From Bacillota bacterium (lineage in GTDB: Bacteria > Bacillota > Clostridia > Oscillospirales > Acutalibacteraceae), in the NCBI GenBank assembly GCA_023416955.1, contig JAEZGM010000042.1, positions 62,001-126,000 of the forward strand: 64,000 nucleotides of DNA, read 5' to 3'. A model generated the notes under the pieces. The model was given only the letters and a program-made list of their open reading frames with translations. It did not search any database and was not told the DNA's origin. Positions within the stretch are counted from its first letter, which is position 1; each line of letters opens with the position of its first letter. The position numbers and the translations under genes were made by a program. This document shows positions 45,984-54,489 of the stretch, piece after piece.

Positions 45984-46427
45984 ATGAAACCATTTAAAAT
46001 AAAAAAAGTACGTCCCAACGCCGTTTTGCCGACACGGGGAAGCGACGGTGCCGCCGGACTGGATTTGTACGCCTGCATTGACGCCCCGGTCACGCTCGCC
46101 CCGCGCGGGCTTTACCAGATTCCCACCGGAATCGCGGTTGCGCTTCCCGGGCGGGAGACCGTGGGGCTGATTTTCGCGCGCAGCGGGCTCGGCATAAAGC
46201 ACGGCGTTACGCCGTCCAACGCCGTGGGGGTCATCGACAGCGACTACCGCGGCGAGCTGAGTGTGGGACTGACGAATTTCAGCGATACCCCGTATACGCT
46301 GAACCCCGGCGAGCGCTTTGCCCAGCTGGTGGTCATGCCGGTGTTGCTGCCGGAGATAGAGGAAACCGACGACCTCGGCGAAACCGAACGCGGCGAATCC
46401 GGCTTCGGCTCGACCGGGAAATTGTAA
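45984..46427 (+). CDS. dut: Deoxyuridine 5'-triphosphate nucleotidohydrolase
   Basis: A 147-residue trimeric-type dUTPase that hydrolyses dUTP to dUMP and pyrophosphate. The five motifs are visible in order: GAAGLDLYA (1), ARSGLGIKHGV (2), GVIDSDYRGELSVGLTN (3), PGERFAQLVVMP (4) and the glycine-rich RGESGFGSTG (5). The start at 45984 is preceded by AGAGGT; the frame opens further upstream at 45873 inside the U32 gene without support. Confidence 0.95.
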   Translation: MKPFKIKKVRPNAVLPTRGSDGAAGLDLYACIDAPVTLAPRGLYQIPTGIAVALPGRETVGLIFARSGLGIKHGVTPSNAVGVIDSDYRGELSVGLTNFSDTPYTLNPGERFAQLVVMPVLLPEIEETDDLGETERGESGFGSTGKL

Positions 46428-46500
46428 AAACCACCAATCCAGCGTAGAATTATCCTGCGGGATATTCTGCGGAGTGTAGAGTGCAAGCCGCCGTCCCCAC

Positions 46501-46670
46501 GTCAATGAAAATCACAAAGTGAACCAGCCCTCAACAGCCTAATGGGGATACCTTGGGGGTGCAGGGGGGATTTATGGAGCCCTCCCTTGGCCTTTTAAAA
46601 TCCCCCTGCGTGCACTTTGCATACTTTCGGGCGCAACCGAAAGTATGAGCCTGCCCGGCTTGAGGGCAAG
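46501..46670 (+). repeat. Structured intergenic repeat, copy 1
   Basis: A 170-bp non-coding element found again in direct orientation at 59122-59308. Shared segments include CAACAGCCTAATGGGGATAC and GGGGGGATTTATGG. It folds into at least two strong hairpins: a long arm GGGGGATTT with AAATCCCCC (46565-46573 with 46598-46606), and a 10-bp stem ATACTTTCGG with CCGAAAGTAT (46621-46630 with 46637-46646). It fills most of the gap between dut (ends 46427) and the Nudix gene (46774). Confidence 0.75.
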
Positions 46671-46773
46671 CTCTTTATTCAACAAATAATACTGTTTTCA
46701 TGGATGAAAAAGGTCGGCATACAGCTTTACACAATAAATTTAAATCTAAATCATTAGAAACGGACGGTGGATT

Positions 46774-47214
46774 ATGGAAAACAAAATCGTCGTTGCCACG
46801 GATGGCCTGATTGTCCACAACGGAAAAGTCCTGATTTTACAGCGCTCTTCACACGATGACGTCGGCGCGGGCACATGGTGCTTTCCGGGCGGAAAAATTG
46901 AGTTCGGCGAATCGCTCGAAAACGGACTTCTGCGCGAAATCCGCGAGGAATCCGGCATCGCCGCCCGCGCGGAAAAATTCCTGTATGTTACGTCGTTTCT
47001 GACCGACCCCAGCCGCGAGATCGTTATGCTCGCCTGGCTCTGTTCCTGTGAACAGCCCGACGTAACGCTTTCGGAGGAACACGATGCTTTCCTGTGGGCG
47101 GGTGAAGCGGAGCTGCGCCGCCTGCTGCAGCCCGATATTTTAAAGGATCTGGAAAAAAACGAGGTTTTCCCCTTGCTGAATCTTTCGCAAACGGCTAAAA
47201 TAGCAATTGATTAA
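46774..47214 (+). CDS. Nudix hydrolase
   Basis: A 146-residue protein with a complete Nudix box, GGKIEFGESLENGLLREIREE followed by SG (residues about 36-58); the glutamates hold magnesium. It would cleave a nucleoside diphosphate linked to another moiety; the MutT/NUDT-type opening GLIVHNGKVLILQR suggests nucleotide clean-up, but the substrate cannot be told. GGTGG lies before the ATG. It stands between the structured repeat and DUF4321. Confidence 0.9.
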   Translation: MENKIVVATDGLIVHNGKVLILQRSSHDDVGAGTWCFPGGKIEFGESLENGLLREIREESGIAARAEKFLYVTSFLTDPSREIVMLAWLCSCEQPDVTLSEEHDAFLWAGEAELRRLLQPDILKDLEKNEVFPLLNLSQTAKIAID

Positions 47215-47273
47215 TCTTACCCGGCATTTTTACGGCCGCCTCATGAATTTTCAGGGGCGCTACCGCACATTAC

Positions 47274-47307
47274 ATGGCCTTGTTGATTTTTTTATAAACA
47301 AGGCCAT
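47274..47307 (+). repeat. Hairpin upstream of DUF4321
   Basis: An 11-bp perfect stem (47274-47284 with 47297-47307) with a T-rich 12-nt loop, about 20 bases before the DUF4321 start codon. No T run follows it. It could modulate translation or terminate the Nudix transcript weakly. Confidence 0.45.
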
Positions 47308-47327
47308 AGGAATCGGAGATTTTTATA

Positions 47328-47594
47328 ATGAAAAAGGGCATTGTAAAAACGTTACTGCTGATTATTCTGCTGCTGCTGGCCATCGTTCTGGGAAAGATCA
47401 TCGGCACTGCAACCGCCGGAATTTCCTACCTTTCATGGCTCGACGTAGCGGCAAAATTCGGATTTACCCCCATAAATCTTGATCTTACCGTCATTAATCT
47501 GACAATCGGTGCAATGATAAATGTGAATGTGGCGCAGGCAATCCTGCTGCTGGCATCCATTATTATTTACACAAGAGTTAAAATAAAGGAGTAG
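47328..47594 (+). CDS. DUF4321 small membrane protein
   Basis: An 88-residue protein with two hydrophobic segments (residues about 7-29 and 62-82) and a short loop with LDLTVINLTIGAMI. It matches the DUF4321 family, which is found just upstream of maf and mreB in many Clostridia, as here. Maf begins 10 bases after it. The position suggests a role linked to envelope growth, but no function is established. Confidence 0.8.
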   Translation: MKKGIVKTLLLIILLLLAIVLGKIIGTATAGISYLSWLDVAAKFGFTPINLDLTVINLTIGAMINVNVAQAILLLASIIIYTRVKIKE

Positions 47595-47603
47595 ATTTCC
47601 GCT

Positions 47604-48152
47604 ATGCTGATACTAGCGTCCACTTCGCCGCGCCGGAGCGAAATTTTAAAAATGGCCGGCTATGACTTTACAGTTTCCCCTTCCAACGCAAACGAGGACT
47701 ACCTGCACGGCACCCCGCCCATGCAGATTGTCGAGCAGCTTTCCTCCCGGAAGGCCAAAGCTGTCGCAAAAGAGCACCCGACCGATACCATTCTTGCCGC
47801 CGACACCATTGTAGTGCTGAAAAACCGTGTTTTCGGCAAACCGAAGGATGCCGACGACGCCAAGGCAATGCTGAAGCTGCTTTCCGGCGCGGTGCATCAG
47901 GTTTACACAGGGTACTGCGTGATTTCCGACGGAAAGCTGTTGAGCGGGCACGAATGCACCTCCGTGGAATTTTACGGTCTGAGCAGCGAAGAAATTGACG
48001 CTTACGTCGCTACCGGCGAACCGCTGGACAAAGCCGGCTCTTACGGCATTCAGGGACAGGGCGCGCTGCTCATCAAACGCATTGACGGGGATTTTTACAA
48101 TGTTATGGGCCTGCCCATCGGAAAAATCAACCGTGTGTTGAAAACTCTCTGA
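47604..48152 (+). CDS. maf: Maf family nucleotide pyrophosphatase
   Basis: A 182-residue protein with the Maf motifs ILASTSPRRSEIL at the N terminus, AADTIV around residue 70, and DKAGSYGIQGQG near 150. Maf proteins hydrolyse dTTP/UTP or modified nucleotides and affect septum formation. It is the last gene before the mreB promoter. Confidence 0.93.
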   Translation: MLILASTSPRRSEILKMAGYDFTVSPSNANEDYLHGTPPMQIVEQLSSRKAKAVAKEHPTDTILAADTIVVLKNRVFGKPKDADDAKAMLKLLSGAVHQVYTGYCVISDGKLLSGHECTSVEFYGLSSEEIDAYVATGEPLDKAGSYGIQGQGALLIKRIDGDFYNVMGLPIGKINRVLKTL

Positions 48153-48181
48153 ACTTGTCATAATTATTCACAAATTAAATG

Positions 48182-48210
48182 TTGAGAAATACTTTTATTA
48201 CGGGTATAAT
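48182..48210 (+). promoter_or_regulatory. Promoter of mreB
   Basis: TTGAGA (48182-48187) and a perfect TATAAT (48205-48210) with a 17-base spacer. The predicted start point lies about 40 bases before the mreB ATG; an AAAGGGGAA ribosome site lies between them. Confidence 0.75.
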
Positions 48211-48257
48211 AGTTGTAACTGAAATGATTTTGTGCGCGCTGAAAGGGGAAAGCATTC

Positions 48258-49268
48258 ATGTTTTCAAAGGATATAGGAATTGATTTAGGCACGGCAAACA
48301 CCCTTGTTTTTATGAAGGGAAAGGGCATCGTGATGCGCGAGCCTTCCGTCGTAGCCGTTGATGTACGCAGCGACACGGTTTTGGCCGTCGGTACGCAAGC
48401 GAAGGAAATGATCGGCCGTACGCCCGGCTCCATTGTGGCGGTTCGCCCGCTGAAAGACGGTGTCATTGCCGATTTCGATATTACAGCAACCATGCTCAAG
48501 CATTTTATCCGCAAGGCGGTTAAATCCAACTCGTTTTCCCATCCGAATATTATCGTGTGCATTCCGTCCGGCGTCACCGAAGTGGAACGCCGCGCGGTGG
48601 AAGACGCCGCAAGACAGGCCGGCGCAAAGACCGTTGACCTGATTGAGGAGCCGATGGCTGCCGCAATCGGCGCAGGGTTGCCCGTCGGCGACCCGACCGG
48701 AAGCATGGTCGTGGACATCGGCGGCGGTACTGCCGAAGTCGCCGTGATTTCGCTGGGGGACATTGTCACCTCCGTCTCCGTACGCGTTGCGGGTGATAAA
48801 TTCGATGAATCCATTATTTCCTATGTCAAGAAGAAGTACAACCTCCTGATCGGCGAGCGCACCGCGGAGGATATCAAGATTCGCATCGGTTCCGCTTTCC
48901 CCACGGAAGACAACGAGCAAGCCGGTGTGGACATTAAAGGCCGCAATCTGGTGGACGGACTGCCGAAGAATGTAACCATCACCGCGGAAGAAGTCCGCGA
49001 AGCACTGAGGGATCCGCTTTCCCTGATTGTAGACGCGATTAAATCCACCTTGGAAAACACTCCACCTGAGCTTTCCGCCGATATTATTGACCACGGCATT
49101 ATGCTGACCGGCGGCGGCGCGCTGCTGCGCGGGCTTGACAAGCTGGTCGAGCAGGAAACCGGAATGCCGGTGCATGTAGCGGAAAACCCGTTGGACTGTG
49201 TGGTCAACGGTACAGGGAAACGGCTTGAAATCACCCTTCCGTCTTCCTACTATAAAAACCGTAAATAA
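48258..49268 (+). CDS. mreB: Rod shape-determining protein MreB
   Basis: A 336-residue bacterial actin. Phosphate-1 motif DLGTANTLVF is at about residue 8, VVDIGGGTAEVAVI (phosphate-2) near 155, and the adenosine motif MLTGGGALLRGLD near 280. It forms membrane-bound filaments that guide the elongation machinery with MreC, MreD and PBP2, encoded next. A terminator follows 20 bases after the stop, so mreC probably depends partly on another promoter. Confidence 0.97.
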   Translation: MFSKDIGIDLGTANTLVFMKGKGIVMREPSVVAVDVRSDTVLAVGTQAKEMIGRTPGSIVAVRPLKDGVIADFDITATMLKHFIRKAVKSNSFSHPNIIVCIPSGVTEVERRAVEDAARQAGAKTVDLIEEPMAAAIGAGLPVGDPTGSMVVDIGGGTAEVAVISLGDIVTSVSVRVAGDKFDESIISYVKKKYNLLIGERTAEDIKIRIGSAFPTEDNEQAGVDIKGRNLVDGLPKNVTITAEEVREALRDPLSLIVDAIKSTLENTPPELSADIIDHGIMLTGGGALLRGLDKLVEQETGMPVHVAENPLDCVVNGTGKRLEITLPSSYYKNRK

Positions 49269-49287
49269 GCGTAAGCCTTACAGCTGT

Positions 49288-49318
49288 GCGGAGGGTGGCT
49301 ACTCTCCGCCGCTTTTTT
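49288..49318 (+). terminator. Terminator after mreB
   Basis: An 8-bp stem with one G-U pair (49288-49295 with 49302-49309), then CGC and six T. A second small stem CCGGAA/TTCCGG with GCGTTTTT follows at 49393-49413. Together they should partly separate mreB from mreC. Confidence 0.7.
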
Positions 49319-49511
49319 CTATTCCAGTGTCCGGCGGTCCTAAGTCTTGTTTATAATTCTGCCTAAGAGGAAAAAATCGGAGGAATACTTTTCCGGAACG
49401 TATTCCGGGCGTTTTTGATGCGGTTCAGCCGTGGAGCGTGTATGAGAACCGGACTCTGGATTATATAAACAGGATATGTGCCTTATGCATTTCTAAAAAG
49501 GAGGTGCTGCG

Positions 49512-50408
49512 TTGAAAGACGTCTTCCATTCCAATGGATTTAAACTGCTTGTCGCCGTCGTTTTCATTCTGTTCGGGCTGATGTTCTACACGGCGGGCGG
49601 TGACGGTTCGTTCGTTTCCAGCCTGTTCGGGTTAGTTTCCACACCAATGCAGAAGGTCAGCACGGTCGTAACCAACAACGCATCGGTTACGGCACAATCT
49701 GTTACACGCTCCAACGCGGATTTACTGGCGGAAAACACTGCCCTGAAAAAGCAGGTTGACGACCTGAATAAAAAGCTGGTGAATTATTACACCTATCAGC
49801 AGGAAAACGCGCAGCTGCGCAAATTCTTAGAGTTGAAGAGTGAAAATCCGGATTTTAAACCTGTTTCCGCCGCGGTGATCGGCCGCGACCCGAACAATGT
49901 GTTTTATAATTTTCAGATAGATAAAGGCTCGTCCTCCGGCATTTCCGTTAACGATCCGGTTATTACGGACAGCGGCGTGGTCGGCTGGGTTTCCAGTGTA
50001 AGCGCCGGGTACTGCCGCGTAACCAGTATTCTTTCGCCCGACACGAAAATCAGTGTGGTCGACAAGGTAAACCGCGATTCGGGTGTGATTGGAAGCAGCC
50101 TGAAGCTAGCTGACAGCAACCGGCTGAAAATGGGATACCTGACTTCACAGACTACGGTCAAAGTGGGGGATATAATTGTCACGAGCGGCCTCGGCGGCGT
50201 TTATCCGCGCAACCTGCCCGTGGGCACCGTCACAAAAGTGGCCCACGAGGAATACGACGTTTCCCTTTACGCGGAGGTTCAGCCTTTTGTGGACGTGAAG
50301 GATGTACGCGATGTGATGGTAATTACCTCTTTCGAGGGACAGGGACAGGCGCTGCCGGACGACAGCGCGTCAAGCACTGCTTCGTCCTCTTCCAGCGGGG
50401 CAAAATAA
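49512..50408 (+). CDS. mreC: Rod shape-determining protein MreC
   Basis: A 298-residue bitopic membrane protein. One membrane segment lies near residues 10-28, followed by a coiled coil (about 65-105) and the double beta-barrel periplasmic-type domain with AAVIGRDPNNVFYNFQID, DPVITDSGVVGWVSSV and VGDIIVTSGLGGVYPRNLPVG. The C terminus is Ser-rich. The start codon is TTG with AAGGAGG 7-8 bases before it. MreD begins immediately at the next base after the stop. Confidence 0.94.
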   Translation: MKDVFHSNGFKLLVAVVFILFGLMFYTAGGDGSFVSSLFGLVSTPMQKVSTVVTNNASVTAQSVTRSNADLLAENTALKKQVDDLNKKLVNYYTYQQENAQLRKFLELKSENPDFKPVSAAVIGRDPNNVFYNFQIDKGSSSGISVNDPVITDSGVVGWVSSVSAGYCRVTSILSPDTKISVVDKVNRDSGVIGSSLKLADSNRLKMGYLTSQTTVKVGDIIVTSGLGGVYPRNLPVGTVTKVAHEEYDVSLYAEVQPFVDVKDVRDVMVITSFEGQGQALPDDSASSTASSSSSGAK

Positions 50409-50921
50409 ATGGAAAGATTTAAGTGGATTCGCTATTTTGCCTATACACTGGAGTTACTCGTACTCTTTATGGTACAGGAAACACCGGGGCTGATTCCCGA
50501 ACTTTTCGGTGCGCGACCCGTTCTGCTGATTCTCGCCGTGCTGACAATTGCGCTTTTTGAAAGTGAGCTTGCCTCGATGACATTCGGCCTGCTGGGCGGC
50601 CTGCTGATTGATTTCGGCGTGGGCGCCACACTGGGTTTTCATGCACTGATCCTTGCGGTCACCTGTTTCTTTCTGAGCGTTCTTGCCACCAACCTGATCC
50701 GCACGAACTTTTTGACCGCCATGATCGCGGCGGTAGCGGTCTGCGGCCTAATTACCCTGCTCCAGTGGGTGTTTTTCTATGTAATGGCCGATTATTCCGA
50801 CTCGATTTACGCGCTGACCGCGCATTATATTCCACGGTTTCTCTATACTGTCGTTTTGATGCCCGTCATCTATTATTTTAACCGCGCGTTTGCGGTGCAG
50901 ATTCGTTCCAAAGAAGAGTAA
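50409..50921 (+). CDS. mreD: Rod shape-determining protein MreD
   Basis: A 170-residue integral membrane protein with five to six hydrophobic segments and the MreD-like LFGARPVLLILAVLTIALFE near the N terminus and FGLLGGLLIDFGVG around residue 60. It starts right after the mreC stop codon, so translation is coupled. It belongs to the elongasome with MreBC and the PBP2 encoded next. Confidence 0.9.
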   Translation: MERFKWIRYFAYTLELLVLFMVQETPGLIPELFGARPVLLILAVLTIALFESELASMTFGLLGGLLIDFGVGATLGFHALILAVTCFFLSVLATNLIRTNFLTAMIAAVAVCGLITLLQWVFFYVMADYSDSIYALTAHYIPRFLYTVVLMPVIYYFNRAFAVQIRSKEE

Positions 50922-50973
50922 GAATCTGTTCTTAGCTTTTTTATTGTTCAATGATTCGAAACGGAGGCTGGAC

Positions 50974-53121
50974 TTGAACAAGATAAAGGAAAATTTACGA
51001 TATATTATCTGTGTGCTGATCGTTGCAGTTGTACTGACCGTTTATGGCGCTCGCCTTGTGAACTGGCAGATTCTGAACGGTTCCACCTGGCTGCAGAAAG
51101 CCAACGACTCCAGCGTAAGCAAAGTCAGCATGGACGCTGCGCGCGGTGAAATTCTGGACACGAAGGGCGTGGGGTTGGCCGTGAACAAAACGGGCTATGC
51201 CATCGTGTTTGACAAAGCGCACATGCCTACGGGTACCGCAAACAAAACCATTACGCAGCTTGTCGCGCTTTTGACTCAGCGCGGGGAAAAGTGGGAAGAT
51301 GCGCTACCGATTACTTTAGACTCAAAGGGAAAATACCAGTTTATTTCCGGCAGGGACAAAGATGTCGCAGCACTGAAGGCCAAAGACTTTCTGGACATGA
51401 ACCCCTATGCCACAGCCGACCAGTGCATGGCCGCGCTCATAAAAAAATATGATATTCAGGGCTATGCCGCGAAAGAAACACGGGCGATTGCTTCCGTGCG
51501 TTACAATATGACGAGGTCCGGCTTTGGTATTTCCGCGCCCTACACATTCGCACAGGACGTCAGCAAGGACACGGTTGCGATTGTCAGCGAAAATTCCGCG
51601 CGCCTGCCCGGCGCGACCGTTAAGGTAACCACCACCCGCCAGTATCCGTTTGGTAATTTGATGCCCCATATTCTGGGTTATGTGGGTGCTATTTCACAGG
51701 ACGAGTATAATACGTTGAAGGATAAGGGTTATGCGTTTAACGACCGTCTTGGAAAATCCGGTATTGAGCAGGCGTTTGAAAACACCCTGCGCGGCACGGA
51801 GGGTGAAAAGGTGGTACAAACCACCAACACCGGTGCCCTTTCGGCGGAAACCGTAACCAAGCCGCCCGTTTCGGGGGACTCCGTTTACCTTACCATTGAC
51901 AGCAACCTGCAGAAGGCTCTGAACAAATCGCTTGCCGACAACATCAAGGCGACGCAGGCAAACGGTGTGAAACTCAGCGCAGAGCACTATAAGGGTCTTT
52001 CCTCCAAGCACGGCGAAGACTGTGTTGCAGGCGGCGCGGTTGTGCTGCGCGTCAAGGACTTTGCGGTGCTTGCAGCGTCCACCTATCCGAGTTATGACCT
52101 GACGGAATATTTAAATGATTCCAGCTATTATTCCACTCTCCTTCAGGACAAAACAAAACCGCTGATTAACCGCGCATTCAACGGCGTGTTTACTCCCGGG
52201 TCCGCATTCAAGCCTTCAGTTGCCGCGGCGGCGCTACAGGAGGGCTCGATCACCAATTCCACCGTCATTACCTGTAATCATGTTTATACCCGCTTTATCA
52301 AGCAGGACCCTACATTCCACCCCACCTGCCTTGGTACGCACGGGCCGATTACGCTGAACACCGCGCTTGCGAAATCCTGCAATATTTTCTTTTATGAAAC
52401 AGGCTACCGCACCGGAATTGACAATATGAATCTTTATGCCAAACGGTTCGGCCTTGGTGTGAAGACCGGCATTGAATTGAGCGAAAGCAGCGGCGTTCTC
52501 GCGGGAAAAGCCGAGAGTGCGGCAAAAGGCGGCAGCTGGACTTACGGCGATACCGTTCTTTCAGCCATCGGCCAGAATGACAACCAGTTCACGCCCCTTC
52601 AGCTGGCAACGTACGCGGCAACCATTGCCAACAACGGCGTTCGGCTGCAGCCCCACCTTGTGGACAAAGTTACCAACTACGCGCGCACAGCCGTAGTTAA
52701 GCAAAACGGCGCTACCGAGGTTGACAATGCCGGCGTTTCGGCGCAGAATCTAAAATATATACAGCAAGGGATGCGTTCCGTTGTAACAAGCGGTACCGCC
52801 TCGTCCGTGCTCGGGCATTACGGCGTAGCCATTGCCGCCAAAACCGGTACGGCGCAGGGCCCCGGTTCCGATAACGTTGTATTCATCGGCTACGCGCCGT
52901 ATGACAACCCGCAGATTGCCATCGCCGTCGTGTTGGAGCACGGCGCGACCAGCCTGTATTCCAACACGATTGCAAAAGATATTTTTGACGCCTATTTTTA
53001 CGGAAAAACCGTAGACGCAAGCGGAAACTTTGTACTGCCCGCCGCGTCTTCCGACACCTCCCTGGCACCAGGAACGACCACTCCGTCAGGCGCGGCGTCT
53101 TCCTCCACAGCCCAGGGTTGA
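50974..53121 (+). CDS. mrdA: Penicillin-binding protein 2 (elongation-specific transpeptidase)
   Basis: A 715-residue class B PBP. One N-terminal membrane anchor (about 10-30), a dimerisation/pedestal region, then the transpeptidase domain. The three catalytic motifs are visible: S-x-x-K in TPGSAFKPS, S-x-N in AKSCNIF and KTG in AAKTGTAQG. The C-terminal tail is rich in Ser, Ala and Thr. The start is TTG at 50974, chosen because GGAGG lies 6 bases upstream; the frame reaches back into mreD. It crosslinks peptidoglycan during elongation with a RodA-type partner that is not encoded here. Confidence 0.93.
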   Translation: MNKIKENLRYIICVLIVAVVLTVYGARLVNWQILNGSTWLQKANDSSVSKVSMDAARGEILDTKGVGLAVNKTGYAIVFDKAHMPTGTANKTITQLVALLTQRGEKWEDALPITLDSKGKYQFISGRDKDVAALKAKDFLDMNPYATADQCMAALIKKYDIQGYAAKETRAIASVRYNMTRSGFGISAPYTFAQDVSKDTVAIVSENSARLPGATVKVTTTRQYPFGNLMPHILGYVGAISQDEYNTLKDKGYAFNDRLGKSGIEQAFENTLRGTEGEKVVQTTNTGALSAETVTKPPVSGDSVYLTIDSNLQKALNKSLADNIKATQANGVKLSAEHYKGLSSKHGEDCVAGGAVVLRVKDFAVLAASTYPSYDLTEYLNDSSYYSTLLQDKTKPLINRAFNGVFTPGSAFKPSVAAAALQEGSITNSTVITCNHVYTRFIKQDPTFHPTCLGTHGPITLNTALAKSCNIFFYETGYRTGIDNMNLYAKRFGLGVKTGIELSESSGVLAGKAESAAKGGSWTYGDTVLSAIGQNDNQFTPLQLATYAATIANNGVRLQPHLVDKVTNYARTAVVKQNGATEVDNAGVSAQNLKYIQQGMRSVVTSGTASSVLGHYGVAIAAKTGTAQGPGSDNVVFIGYAPYDNPQIAIAVVLEHGATSLYSNTIAKDIFDAYFYGKTVDASGNFVLPAASSDTSLAPGTTTPSGAASSSTAQG

Positions 53122-53185
53122 TAATCCCAATTATGAATAATATTTTAATTTTTACAATTTATGTAAATCAAACAATAAAAACGTT

Positions 53186-53214
53186 TTGACTACCATGAAT
53201 TCTTATGGTAGTAT
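53186..53214 (+). promoter_or_regulatory. minD promoter with overlapping palindromic operator
   Basis: TTGACT (53186-53191) and TAGTAT (53209-53214) are 17 bases apart. A perfect inverted repeat, ACTACCAT and ATGGTAGT (53189-53196 and 53205-53212, 8-base spacer), overlaps both boxes. A dimeric regulator bound there would block polymerase. The minD start lies 18 bases downstream of the -10 box. Confidence 0.6.
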
Positions 53215-53231
53215 GAAGATGAGGTTTTACC

Positions 53232-53978
53232 ATGGGAGCTGTTACTGTAATCACATCGGGAAAGGGCGGCGTGGGCAAATCCACCATATCCGCCGGCCTT
53301 GGCCTTGCATTGGCGAACCGCGGCAGACGTGTGCTGCTGATGGACTGCGACGCGGGGCTGGGGTGTCTTGACCATATGCTGGGCATCACAGAGCATCAGG
53401 TGTTCGACCTTTCGGATATTATATCCGGCCGGGCGGAGCCTGCCGACGCGGTGTACGCGAGTCCTTTGGCGCCGAGCCTGTTTCTGCTTCCGGCGCCTGC
53501 GAGCCAGGAGGACGTGGTCAGCCCAGAGATCATGAAACAGCTGACAGACGCTTTTTCAAAATACTACGATCATGTGCTGATCGACAGCCCCGCCGGTGTG
53601 GGCAGCGGCTTTACAAGCGCGGTAGCCGCCGCACAGCGCGCACTTGTGGTTTCCACACCCGACCCGGTTTGCCTGCGCAACGCCAACAAAACGCGGCAGG
53701 TTTTAGCGCAGTCCGGTATGACGCAGCAGCGGCTGATCATTAACCGGTTCAGCAGCCACAATTTTAAGCTTCAGGGTTTTTACCCCGACCTGGACACCGT
53801 AATCGACACAGCCGGAATCCGGCTGATCGCCGTGATTCCCGAAGACCCGCTTCTGGCGGCGGCAGCGGCAAGAAGCGAAGCCGCACCACAGCATTCGCCC
53901 GGCGCCCTGGCCTTTGGGCGGCTTGCCGCAAGACTTGAGGGCGAACAGGTTCCCTTAGCGCCCCTTCAGAAGTTTTAA
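53232..53978 (+). CDS. minD: Septum site-determining ATPase MinD
   Basis: A 248-residue ParA-type ATPase. The deviant Walker A motif is TSGKGGVGKSTIS (residues 8-20), the Walker B/A' region is LLMDCDAGLG, and HVLIDSPAGVG lies near residue 115. A short C-terminal helix could serve as the membrane-targeting sequence, although the end (EGEQVPLAPLQKF) is less clearly amphipathic than in E. coli MinD. It inhibits division at the poles with MinC. No minC or minE is next to it in the window. ATGAGG precedes the ATG by 7 bases. Confidence 0.9.
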   Translation: MGAVTVITSGKGGVGKSTISAGLGLALANRGRRVLLMDCDAGLGCLDHMLGITEHQVFDLSDIISGRAEPADAVYASPLAPSLFLLPAPASQEDVVSPEIMKQLTDAFSKYYDHVLIDSPAGVGSGFTSAVAAAQRALVVSTPDPVCLRNANKTRQVLAQSGMTQQRLIINRFSSHNFKLQGFYPDLDTVIDTAGIRLIAVIPEDPLLAAAAARSEAAPQHSPGALAFGRLAARLEGEQVPLAPLQKF

Positions 53979-54012
53979 CGGGATTCTTTGAAATATATTA
54001 GGAGGGATACAG

Positions 54013-54417
54013 ATGAATATTGCTTTAATTGCCCATGATGCGAAAAAGGAATTGATGGTGCAGTTTTGCATTGCCTACTGCGGAATTTTAAGCCGACACG
54101 AACTTTGCGCAACCGGAACGACCGGAAAAATGGTTTCTGAAGCCACGGGGCTTGAAATACAGCGCTTTTTGAGCGGTTCCCAGGGCGGCGACCAGCAGAT
54201 TGCGGCGCGCATTTCGTGCAACGAGGTGGATTTGCTGCTGTTCTTCCGCGACCCGCTTACCGCAAAGCCGCACGAGCCCAACGATATGAACCTGCTTCGC
54301 CTGTGCGATATGCATAATATTCCGGTTGCAACCAATATTGCGACTGCGGAGGTGCTGATTCACGGACTGGAGCGCGGCGACCTTGACTGGCGCAATATTT
54401 TGAATCCGAAGGCTTAA
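54013..54417 (+). CDS. mgsA: Methylglyoxal synthase
   Basis: A 134-residue enzyme that converts dihydroxyacetone phosphate to methylglyoxal and phosphate, a bypass of lower glycolysis when phosphate is scarce. The motifs are IALIAHDAKKELM at the start, ATGTTGKM near residue 37, LSGSQGGDQQIAA with the phosphate-binding residues, and FFRDPLTAKPHEPND around the catalytic aspartate and histidine. AGGAGGG lies 6 bases before the ATG. A T-box leader starts about 75 bases after its stop. Confidence 0.95.
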   Translation: MNIALIAHDAKKELMVQFCIAYCGILSRHELCATGTTGKMVSEATGLEIQRFLSGSQGGDQQIAARISCNEVDLLLFFRDPLTAKPHEPNDMNLLRLCDMHNIPVATNIATAEVLIHGLERGDLDWRNILNPKA

Positions 54418-54489
54418 TGCGCATTTTGAAATGCAGGGGCCTCGGCTTCCTGCGTTTCGGTGAACGCATTAAATTTGATTCCGGCATTG

